DNA from: Deltaproteobacteria bacterium
GTDB lineage: Bacteria; Desulfobacterota; BSN033; UBA1163
Direction: 5' to 3'
Assembly (NCBI GenBank): GCA_018333535.1
Contig: JAGXTA010000066.1
Location: 1-46,035, forward strand
Length of the DNA: 46,035 nt
A program made the position numbers and the translations under genes. The notes under the pieces were generated by a model. That model had not been told where the DNA came from and made no database searches. It worked only from the letters and a program-made list of their open reading frames with translations. Positions 7,421 through 13,744 of this stretch are shown here, one piece after another; the stretch's first letter is position 1; every line of letters starts with the position of its first letter.

Positions 7421-8512
7421 ATGATCAAAGAAGCGATTGGCAAACTGGTTATGAAGGAGAATTTGGCGGCAGGAGAGATGGAAGAGGCAATGAGGGAGGT
7501 GGTAACGAAAAAAGCGTCAACAGGACAGATTGCATCCTTCCTCACCGCATTGAGGATGAAAGGAGAGACTTCCGAAGAGATCACAGGGGGGGCAAAAGTG
7601 ATCAAAGAGAAGTCCTTAAAAATCAATCTTGGAGGAGAGGCTGTCTGCCTGGACCGGGAGGAGATTACGGTCGAGAGGGAAACCATCCTGAGCACGGCAA
7701 AAGATTTTTCAGGGGAGACCGCCATATTCAACATCTCAACGGCAACCGCCCTGGTTGTGGCAGGAGGAGGTCTGAAGGTGGCCAAATGTGTGAAGAAGCC
7801 TGCTCTGCCTCTCTGCGGTTGCGCCGACGTGATTGAAGCATTGGGGGTTCATCTCGATCTGACCCCCAGTCAACTCGGAAGATGTTTTAATACCTTGGGC
7901 ATCTGCTTTCTCCACGACCATCTGGTCCACAATGGGTTGGATCATCTCATTGCCCTTCGGAAAAAAATCGGCATCCGAACACTTTTTAATCTTTTAGATC
8001 CTCTCATCAACCCGGGAGGAGCAACCGTTCAGGTATTGGGCGTCTATGATCCGGACCTGACGGAGACGATGGCCACTGTTTTGATGAATCTCGGGATCAA
8101 GAAGGGTCTTGTGATTCATGGAAGGGATACGCTAGACGAGGTCAGCATTACCGGAGAGACGAAAGTCACTGAATTGAAAGAAGGGAAGATGGAGAGCTAC
8201 ACCATCGAACCGGAGGATTTCGGAATGAAACGGAGAAAGGTCGAAGAGATTAAGGGCGGGACAAAAGAGGAGAATGCAGAAATCATTCTTGAAATTCTAA
8301 AAGGCATTGGAGGAGCGAAGCGCGAGGTTGTTGCCCTGAATGCGGCATCGGCCTTTGTGATTGCCGGAAGGGTGAAGGATTTTAAGGAAGGGATTGAGCT
8401 GGCCAAACAATCGATTGATTCAGGGAAAACCCTTGATATTCTGAACAGGTTGGTTCAGTTTACAAATTCTGAACACCGATTCATAAGAGGTGAATTGACG
8501 GCGATGGGATAA
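7421..8512 (+). CDS. Anthranilate phosphoribosyltransferase (TrpD)-like protein with degenerate active site
   Basis: 363 residues, colinear with TrpD along its length. The start has an AAAGGAGAAGG Shine-Dalgarno sequence. Retained TrpD features are FNISTATALVVAGG, ADVIEALGV, LGIRT-like GIRTLFNLL, QVLGVYDP, LDEVSITG (the Mg-binding Asp-Glu pair), EDFG and the C-terminal AKQSIDSGK. The substrate sites are not retained. The PRPP loop GTGGD is replaced by STAKD, the KHGNR anthranilate/PRPP segment reads KCVKK, SGSAD reads CGCAD, and GPLTNP reads DPLINP. From TrpD structures these changes should abolish normal phosphoribosyl transfer. The gene lies behind a Trp attenuator but next to a thiolase, with no other trp gene here. 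It may be a repurposed TrpD fold or a decaying gene, but the intact frame favours a retained function. Confidence 0.85.
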   Translation: MIKEAIGKLVMKENLAAGEMEEAMREVVTKKASTGQIASFLTALRMKGETSEEITGGAKVIKEKSLKINLGGEAVCLDREEITVERETILSTAKDFSGETAIFNISTATALVVAGGGLKVAKCVKKPALPLCGCADVIEALGVHLDLTPSQLGRCFNTLGICFLHDHLVHNGLDHLIALRKKIGIRTLFNLLDPLINPGGATVQVLGVYDPDLTETMATVLMNLGIKKGLVIHGRDTLDEVSITGETKVTELKEGKMESYTIEPEDFGMKRRKVEEIKGGTKEENAEIILEILKGIGGAKREVVALNAASAFVIAGRVKDFKEGIELAKQSIDSGKTLDILNRLVQFTNSEHRFIRGELTAMG

Positions 8513-8582
8513 AAACTCTCCCTTTTTTATTGACAGTTCTTAAAAAACGGTTTATTGAATCGGCAGTGGAAAGGGGGAGACT

Positions 8583-9806
8583 ATGGAAAAGAGCGATGTT
8601 GTTGTGGTGAGTGCGGTGAGAACGCCCTTTGGGAAATTCGGGGGGACCCTCAAGGACATACCTTCCATTGATCTCGGAGCGATGGTTATCCGGGAAGTCC
8701 TCGAGAGAGCCAAAGTTAAAGGAGAAGAGGTTGAAGAGACCTATTACGGAGTTGCTGTCCCGGGTGAAGTGGGGCTCGAAACCGATGTTCCTGCCAGGCA
8801 GGCCGCGCTCAAGGCAGGATTGCCGGGGGAATCTGTATCGATCACTTTAGACCGCGCCTGCTGTTCCTCGATGGCGGCTGTTCGGTTGGGATTCAGGGCG
8901 ATTAAAGCCGGAGAGATAGAGATTGCTTTAGGTGTAGGGGCTGAAAATATGAGCCGTGCGCCTCTTATTGTTCCTCCATATGTGCGCTGGGGAAGCCGGC
9001 TGGGCAGCATTGAGCTGTGGGATGGTCTCTTTGGGCTGGGATACAAGGGATTCAACCCTGTCTCCGTCGATACCGGAGAGGTTGCCCTTGAGTATGGAAT
9101 CAGCCGTGAGGATCAGGACCGCTGGGCCTACGGATCTCAGATGAAGTATGCAAAGGCTTTTAAAGAGGGGAAGTTTGTATTAGGCGAGGAGTTGATGCGG
9201 GTTGAGATTCCGCAGGGGAAAAGGCCTCCGATCATTTTAGAACAAGACGAATTCCCAAAGCCGGACACCACCCTTGAGAAACTCTCGAAACTCCCTCTCG
9301 TCTATGGGAGCCCAACTGTCACTGCTGGAAATGCTCCAGGACTTGATACGGGTGCTTCAGCCGTTTTGATCATGAGCGAGAAAAAGGCCAGAGAGAAGGG
9401 CCTCAAGCCTTTGGCCAGGATTGTCTCCATGATAGCGACTGCCACCACTCCGAGGTTGATTGCGGCCATTCCGGGTTTTACCATCCAGCGGGTTCTGGAA
9501 AAAGCTGGCCTTGGAATTGATCAGATCGATCTGATCGAAGTGAACGAAGCCTTTGCGGCCATGCCGTTGGTCAGCGCAAAGATTTTATCCAACGGCGATC
9601 CTGAAAAGATGAAATCGATTTTAGAGAAGACAAATGTCAACGGCGGGGCCATCGCCATCGGCCATCCGGTCGGTGCAAGCGGAGCGAGAATCCTTCTGAC
9701 GATGATCTATGAACTGAAAAGAAGAGGCGGAGGAATCGGGGTAGCCTCCATCTGCGGAGGATTAGCCCAGGGCGAAGGAGCTATTGTTCAAGTGGATGGC
9801 GAATAG
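8583..9806 (+). CDS. Thiolase family protein (acetyl-CoA acyltransferase/acetyltransferase)
   Basis: 407 residues with the two-domain thiolase pattern. The nucleophilic Cys is C93 in LDRACCSS, followed by NEAFA, by H361 in [14 protein letters not shown], and by C391 in SICGG. The start has a GGGGGA Shine-Dalgarno sequence, and a weak TTGACA/TATTGA pair at 8530-8558 could be its own promoter. Thiolases cleave 3-ketoacyl-CoA or condense acetyl-CoA; the C-C-S-S active-site context differs slightly from the other two thiolases here (CSSG and CGSG), so its chain preference may differ. It follows the TrpD-like gene by 70 bases. Its TAG stop is 2 bases from the edge of the cassette cluster. Confidence 0.93.
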   Translation: MEKSDVVVVSAVRTPFGKFGGTLKDIPSIDLGAMVIREVLERAKVKGEEVEETYYGVAVPGEVGLETDVPARQAALKAGLPGESVSITLDRACCSSMAAVRLGFRAIKAGEIEIALGVGAENMSRAPLIVPPYVRWGSRLGSIELWDGLFGLGYKGFNPVSVDTGEVALEYGISREDQDRWAYGSQMKYAKAFKEGKFVLGEELMRVEIPQGKRPPIILEQDEFPKPDTTLEKLSKLPLVYGSPTVTAGNAPGLDTGASAVLIMSEKKAREKGLKPLARIVSMIATATTPRLIAAIPGFTIQRVLEKAGLGIDQIDLIEVNEAFAAMPLVSAKILSNGDPEKMKSILEKTNVNGGAIAIGHPVGASGARILLTMIYELKRRGGGIGVASICGGLAQGEGAIVQVDGE

Positions 9807-9807
9807 G

Positions 9808-9906
9808 TTATGTATTGTTTGCGATTCCGGGCATATCTTTCTTAATGAATTTTGAAGGTGTGACCCCCAAGGCCCCTTCTATATCGACTGCCGATATTTT
9901 CTTCAT
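9808..9906 (-). CDS. Small open reading frame (32 aa), possible truncated cassette gene
   Basis: An ATG 2 bases beyond the outer box of attC-like site 1 opens a 32-codon frame ending in TAA just after the convergent thiolase gene. The peptide begins MKKISAVDIEGALGV and ends GIANNT; I do not recognise it. There is no Shine-Dalgarno sequence unless within attC. It could be a genuine tiny cassette gene, the head of a cassette gene truncated against the thiolase, or chance. Confidence 0.3.
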   Translation of the reverse strand: MKKISAVDIEGALGVTPSKFIKKDMPGIANNT

Positions 9907-9907
9907 C

Positions 9908-10004
9908 CTACAACACCGAATGATTCGCAATACCTGCGCGGGCAATCAGCAATGCCCAAAACCTGACGCAGCTAATCCGCGACAGGTTGATGCGGTTGTT
10001 GGGC
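9908..10004 (-). other. attC-like integron recombination site 1
   Basis: Read on the minus strand the site opens with GCCCAAC (10004-9998) and closes with GTTGTAG (9914-9908). Inner arms pair imperfectly: a left part around CGCATCAACCTGTCGCGG matches the complement of the right part around CGCAATACCTGCGCGG, with unpaired extra bases as expected for attC. It starts 14 bases after the stop codon of the SIMPL gene. The closing box departs from GTTRRRY, so this is the weakest of the three sites. Confidence 0.55.
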
Positions 10005-10018
10005 ATAAGTAATTTTTA

Positions 10019-10735
10019 TCAATCTGATAAGTAGTATTCTACAGTTGAGACAACCCTTACCTTCTTTATATGGGGGGTACTGCTATCTCGATCTTCAATA
10101 GAAAATTGACCTTGCGAAGCGCTTTTGATCTTTCCAAGCCTACTCTTTGAATCTTGAGCAAACTTTTCTGCCACTGCTCGGGCATTTTTAGTTGCTTCTT
10201 CAATCATTACTGGCTTAAGGTCATTCAGCTTTGTAAAAATAAAGACTGTTTTGGACTGATAATCCTCCCCAGAGATTGCAATACCTTGTTTTCCCAGATC
10301 CACAAGTGTTTCCATCGTTTTTCTTACTAAATCGACATTTTCACTGTAGACAGTAATCGTAGATCTGCCCGAATAACGGAATTTGGCCTTATCAGAACCT
10401 TCTTGTTCAGACTGCCGATCCAGTATTGCTGGAGCAGAAATGGAAATGTCTTTATCCTGAAATCCGTGCTTCTTGAGGAATTCTACGATGATCGAGTTTT
10501 TTTGCTGAAGGGTAGAAAAAAGCTTATTTAGATCATTACCGGCCTCACTGAATTTAATCGGCCAGATTGCAGTATTGGCGGGGACTTCATGCTCGGATAA
10601 TCCCTTCACCGTAATTGTTCTTTCTAAAGCCCTTAGCTTTACAATGCCGCCGGCTGTAAAATAGCCGAGCAATACCAGGCCAATACACAAAAGTATCCCC
10701 ATAACAAAGGCTGCGGCGAGATTTTTGTTATTCAT
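10019..10735 (-). CDS. SIMPL domain-containing protein (DUF541), cassette-borne
   Basis: 238 residues: an N-terminal membrane anchor or signal (residues about 7-30, GILLCIGLVLLGYFTAGGIV) followed by a periplasmic SIMPL/DUF541 domain with ITVKGLSEHEVPANTAIWPI, a central YSGRSTITVYSENVDLV and a terminal KVRVVSTVEYYL. The start has a GGAGG Shine-Dalgarno sequence 4 bases upstream of the ATG. Proteins of this family form envelope-associated oligomers, but their biochemical role is mostly unsettled. It sits alone between two attC-like sites and runs in the cassette direction, stop next to attC, which is the standard layout of an integron gene cassette. Confidence 0.88.
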   Translation of the reverse strand: MNNKNLAAAFVMGILLCIGLVLLGYFTAGGIVKLRALERTITVKGLSEHEVPANTAIWPIKFSEAGNDLNKLFSTLQQKNSIIVEFLKKHGFQDKDISISAPAILDRQSEQEGSDKAKFRYSGRSTITVYSENVDLVRKTMETLVDLGKQGIAISGEDYQSKTVFIFTKLNDLKPVMIEEATKNARAVAEKFAQDSKSRLGKIKSASQGQFSIEDRDSSTPHIKKVRVVSTVEYYLSD

Positions 10736-10763
10736 ATGACCTCCGTTTTAATTTGCTCTATCT

Positions 10764-10849
10764 GCCCAACGATAGGGGTGAGGCGGCGGGCACTCACACA
10801 TAAAATAAAGCAGGGCTATTTACGCTCGCCTCCACCCCCCTTGTTAGGC
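10764..10849 (-). other. attC-like integron recombination site 2
   Basis: The best of the three sites. On the minus strand it opens with GCCTAAC (10849-10843) and closes with GTTGGGC (10770-10764), matching RYYYAAC and GTTRRRY. The arms pair well: AAGGGGGGTGGAGGCGAGCG on one side against the complement of GATAGGGGTGAGGCGGCG on the other, leaving two single unpaired bases, the extrahelical signature of attC. The TAA stop of the DUF2283 gene lies inside the opening box, as is common in cassettes. Confidence 0.75.
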
Positions 10850-11059
10850 CACTGCCTTTATTTCTGCTGGTAGTTTCCGGAGGCTTAACTCTTTGAGCTG
10901 GACTTTTGTGCTGGCATTGTCGATATCAATACCAACCAGATTACCCTCAGCATCATAGTCAAGCACAACACCTTCGGAAATTTCTCGACTTTCCACGCTG
11001 GATTTTTCAGAAAGATCAATATACAGAGAATCGGTCTCCGGATAATAGTTTAGTTTCAT
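10844..11059 (-). CDS. DUF2283 family protein
   Basis: 71 residues starting MKLNYYPETDSLYIDLSE and containing EGVVLDYDAEGNLVGIDIDNAS, the recognisable DUF2283 pattern of a tiny beta-rich domain. Its ATG overlaps the stop of the preceding small gene (ATGA at 11056-11059) and its own TAA falls in the attC-like site 2 opening box. DUF2283 genes often sit beside a small DUF4258-like gene as here. A toxin-antitoxin-like pairing has been suggested for such arrangements in general, but is not shown by this sequence. Confidence 0.85.
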   Translation of the reverse strand: MKLNYYPETDSLYIDLSEKSSVESREISEGVVLDYDAEGNLVGIDIDNASTKVQLKELSLRKLPAEIKAVA

Positions 11060-11304
11060 GGTCTAAACCTCCTATCGAGAAAGGCATTGTGAATAGTCTT
11101 CTTATCACTCAAAGTTATAACTCGCAGTATCCGGCTTTCCAGTTCAGGGATTACACCCCAGAACCGGAAGCGGTTATGTTCTTGAGGCTCCACCTTAATG
11201 GGCCTTTCTATCACGCTAACACACCACTCTTTTTTCAGATAGGGCCGTTTCCTCAGAACTTCCTTCTCGAAATACTCGGTGTACTTATATTCAGCCATAT
11301 CCAC
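11056..11304 (-). CDS. Small DUF4258-like protein, partner of DUF2283 gene
   Basis: 82 residues (YTEYFEKEVLRKRPYL, EWCVSVIERPIKVEPQ, RFRFWGVIPELESRILRVITLSD, IHNAFLDRRF). The alternation of a basic helix with beta strands ending in a hydrophobic RVITL strand resembles DUF4258/BrnT-like small toxins of the RelE fold class; this assignment is tentative. It is coupled by a 4-base overlap to the DUF2283 gene, and the pair occupies one cassette between attC-like sites 3 and 2. Cassette-borne pairs of this kind are often stabilising modules in large integrons. Confidence 0.65.
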   Translation of the reverse strand: MDMAEYKYTEYFEKEVLRKRPYLKKEWCVSVIERPIKVEPQEHNRFRFWGVIPELESRILRVITLSDKKTIHNAFLDRRFRP

Positions 11305-11351
11305 TTTCTTGTATTATATCTTATCCTGGGCATTAATTGAATATATTTCGG

Positions 11352-11442
11352 GCATAACGGCAGAAATAAGGCGCGAGGGCAACCAGCCCTTGAAAAAAAC
11401 CGCGAAGGCTTATTCCCCGTCGCCTTGATTGACTTGTTGGGC
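11352..11442 (-). other. attC-like integron recombination site 3
   Basis: On the minus strand it opens with GCCCAAC (11442-11436), continues AAGTCAATCAAGGCGACGGG, and closes with GTTATGC (11358-11352). The inner arms (ATCAAGGCGACGGGG and the complement of AATAAGGCGCGAGGG) pair with one extrahelical A. The sequence after the first box resembles many chromosomal integron attC sites. It lies 48 bases before the next cassette gene start. Confidence 0.68.
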
Positions 11443-11451
11443 GCCGTAACT

Positions 11452-11667
11452 TCACGGCTTCCTTGCTCTTTTAACCGCTCTTTTAAAGAGTCGCTGAGCA
11501 TGATAATCAAGATCGTACACGACATTAAGAAGATCTTCGATAACGTTCAAAGCCAGCCGAAGGTCAGCTTTGGAAGGCTTTGATAGACGATGCAATGCGT
11601 TGTTACCCAGAAACCTGAAGCTATGGAGATTTGAGGGACGTAGATGGGGACGTTGGTTCAAATGCAA
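11452..11667 (-). pseudogene. Fragment of a DUF4145-like cassette gene
   Basis: An open frame of 71 codons with only a TTG start ends 10 bases before attC-like site 3. The segment FLGNNALHRLSKPSKADLRLALNVIEDLLNVVYDLDYHAQRL resembles the C-terminal part of DUF4145 domains. A stop lies 3 codons upstream of the TTG and no N-terminal half or Shine-Dalgarno sequence is visible, so the gene appears truncated. Confidence 0.5.
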
Positions 11668-11778
11668 CTTGTTCCTTTACTAACTGTCAGTCACTCCTCT
11701 GGACAATACTGTTAACTCCGGGCCTCCCAACCCCAACTCCCTGCTATGGCATCAGTTATCTTGGTATTTAAGCATATC

Positions 11779-11946
11779 CTACTCCTCCCATTCGTCAATG
11801 TCAACTTCTGTTTGAATCGGTATCTGCTTGGCGAGCAGCGGTTTCAATTTCTTCTTTTGGTAAGAGGAACCAATAAACTGAATAAGTTTCTGGGTTTTGT
11901 ACGGATTTCCCTCTTTATTTTGAGAGATATTCCATTGCTTTTTCAT
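11779..11946 (-). pseudogene. Decayed gene remnant upstream of the cassette cluster
   Basis: The minus strand encodes 55 codons from ATG (MKKQWNISQNKEGNPY, then KTQKLIQFIGSSY, ending IQTEVDIDEWEE). In-frame sequence continues upstream through YQYVYWRSLVKP to a TAA near 11982, before which the frame again looks coding (KPIGLKQFAVDIKMR). The stop is followed by GGGAGGAG and an ATG opening only 7 codons (MLKYQDN), like the start of a lost second gene. I do not recognise the protein. The rest of 11668-12059 shows no intact gene. Confidence 0.4.
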
Positions 11947-12059
11947 TGGTTTAACAAGGGAGCGCCAATAAACATACTGGTATTAGCGCATTTTTATATC
12001 TACTGCAAATTGTTTAAGACCAATGGGCTTATCGTATCTAACGGTTATTAAAAAATGAC

Positions 12060-12088
12060 TTGACAAGAAATAGGAGGTATGGTAGAAA
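12060..12088 (+). promoter_or_regulatory. Sigma-70-type promoter of the TetR/MBL genes
   Basis: TTGACA (12060-12065), a 17-base spacer, and TAGAAA (12083-12088, 4 of 6). Transcription would start near 12095, about 24 bases before the TetR ATG, which has no clear Shine-Dalgarno sequence. I see no convincing palindromic operator here. Confidence 0.55.
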
Positions 12089-12118
12089 ACTAAAAATTGA
12101 ATTTGGTTTTTTGTTATC

Positions 12119-12691
12119 ATGGAATCAGAGAGAAGAGCTCAAATTCTAAGTCTTGCCAAAAAGAGGTTTGAACGGTTTGGCTTCAGCAAAACGACCGTTG
12201 ACGAAATCGCCAAAGATGCCGGCATTTCGAAGCGAACCCTCTACCAGGAGTTTGAGAATAAAGAGAAGATCCTCGAAGAACTCCTGATGTTTGAAGCTTT
12301 ATCCGTTAGGAAAGCCATCTTGAACCAGATCGGTAAAGTCACCGAACCCACAGAGAAACTCCAAGCCTATATTCGATTGTCCAACAAGTATCTCGAACAA
12401 AATCCGTTCATCGTCAATATCCTGAATGATGAATCAGGCTTCTATTCGCCTTTTCTCAAGGAGAAGCCTCACATCATTGAGACAGGGATCGAGGAGATTT
12501 TCACTTCTATTCTCAAAGAGGGTATGGAGAAGGGCGTCTTCCGAAAGATGGACGAGAAGGTCGTGGGGCACTGCCTTTTCTTATTATTTAAAGGTTTCAC
12601 TTATGGCAGGCAGAATAGTCACAACCCCTCCGGGCAAAACCAGACGAATGAATTTGGCAATTTTATTATGAGCGGCGTTGGCGCTAAATAA
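12119..12691 (+). CDS. TetR/AcrR family transcriptional regulator
   Basis: 190 residues. The N-terminal TetR DNA-binding domain is clear: ILSLAKKRFERFGFSKTTVDEIAKDAGISKRTLYQEFENKEKIL at about residues 9-52, with the helix-turn-helix at TTVDEIAKDAGISKRTLY. The C-terminal ligand domain is all-helical and variable. It is followed after 8 bases by a metallo-hydrolase gene and then by the fadN-fadA-fadE block, so control by an acyl-CoA or related metabolite is plausible. In Bacillus the equivalent fad operon is under FadR, also a TetR protein, but orthology is not claimed. Confidence 0.92.
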   Translation: MESERRAQILSLAKKRFERFGFSKTTVDEIAKDAGISKRTLYQEFENKEKILEELLMFEALSVRKAILNQIGKVTEPTEKLQAYIRLSNKYLEQNPFIVNILNDESGFYSPFLKEKPHIIETGIEEIFTSILKEGMEKGVFRKMDEKVVGHCLFLLFKGFTYGRQNSHNPSGQNQTNEFGNFIMSGVGAK

Positions 12692-12699
12692 GACGATCC

Positions 12700-13530
12700 A
12701 TGATTCGATATTCGATAAAATATGAACCAAATGGTCCGGTCAGCTCCATTCACATGACCAGCCGGATTCTCGGAATTCCTGTTTTTAAGGTTCATGCCTT
12801 TTATGTCGATGGGCTTCTCATTGACACGGGGTTTACCCGCTGCCGGAAGGGGTTTCTGAAAGTGTGTGATGAGCTTCCAGAGATTGATGCCGTGGTCAAT
12901 ACGCATCACCATGAGGATCATACGGGCAACAATTTCTGGATCACTGAAAAGTATGGCATCCTTCCTTTGGCCCATTCCAGAACAACTTCCTATATGAGGT
13001 CTCCCTCCAGATGGATCAGGCTTTATCGGCGCTTCGTCTGGGGGACGCCCCCTCCATCTAAAATGGCTGAGGTGGATTTGGAGGTCCGGACAAAACATCA
13101 TAGATTTTTAGTCCTATCTACCCCCGGGCACTCGGATGACCATATCTGCCTCTATGAGCCTAACGAAAACTGGTTGTTTTCGGGGGATCTGTTTCTCGAC
13201 GAAGAGGTGAGATACACGAGAGAGGACGAAGATGTCTATGCGCTTCTCGATTCCTTAAAAAGAATTGCTAGTCTCCAACCTATAAAGATGTTCTGTTCTT
13301 TCAGCGGCGCTATCGAGAAGCCCGCAGAAGCGCTTCAGAAAAAGATCGATTTTTTGGAAGGCCTCCGGGATAAGGTGGAGAATGGGTTAAGGGAGGGACT
13401 GTCCTCCCAAGAGATTCAGAAGAGACTCCTCGGACCCGGAGACCGGTTCCGTTTCATCAGCGGAGGTCAAATCTCCAAGAAAAACACCATTCAGGCATTT
13501 CTCAGAAATAAGGGGGGCGTTATACGGTAA
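12700..13530 (+). CDS. Metallo-beta-lactamase-fold hydrolase
   Basis: 276 residues. The dinuclear metal site is visible: THHHEDHTG at about residues 67-75 (HxHxDH form), PGHSDDH near residue 133-139 and SGDLFL near residue 159. The C-terminal part is helical and ends in a helix-turn-helix-like segment (LREGLSSQEIQKRLLG). The family includes thioesterases, glyoxalase II and many uncharacterised hydrolases; the substrate cannot be read off. Its placement directly behind a TetR gene and before fad genes would suit an acyl-CoA or lactone hydrolase, as inference. Confidence 0.88.
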   Translation: MIRYSIKYEPNGPVSSIHMTSRILGIPVFKVHAFYVDGLLIDTGFTRCRKGFLKVCDELPEIDAVVNTHHHEDHTGNNFWITEKYGILPLAHSRTTSYMRSPSRWIRLYRRFVWGTPPPSKMAEVDLEVRTKHHRFLVLSTPGHSDDHICLYEPNENWLFSGDLFLDEEVRYTREDEDVYALLDSLKRIASLQPIKMFCSFSGAIEKPAEALQKKIDFLEGLRDKVENGLREGLSSQEIQKRLLGPGDRFRFISGGQISKKNTIQAFLRNKGGVIR

Positions 13531-13572
13531 CGGTAAGGATGCCCGTGTCGTTAAATTGAAATTGACGTTTGT

Positions 13573-13690
13573 CGTTGTAGAGGCTCGTATCGAAGCTCGT
13601 ATGTGGATGCTGGATACTCGACCTTCAAGTTTCGAGCTTCCCGTGGTCGGGTCTAATCGACCTGCTTCGATACCAGCATCGTCACCTTAA
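13573..13690. repeat. Dispersed palindromic repeat, GCTCGTATCGAAGC family, copy 2
   Basis: GGCTCGTATCGAAGCTCGTA on the left and CCTGCTTCGATACCAGC on the right frame a CTCGACCTTCAAGTTTCGAG core. It shares the unit with 6771-6905. It fills the gap between the hydrolase and fadN genes. Confidence 0.6.
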
Positions 13691-13744
13691 CCTTTTAACC
13701 AAAGTTTTTTATTTTTAACTTACTTCATAAAAAGGGGTGGAACG

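Noticed and set aside
8530-8558. TTGACA/TATTGA promoter before the thiolase gene
   Set aside because: Only half of the -10 positions match; mentioned under the gene but not listed as a separate feature.
11746-12051. Plus-strand 101-codon hydrophobic frame
   Set aside because: It is the complement of the decayed minus-strand reading frame, and its hydrophobicity arises from AT-rich antisense codons.
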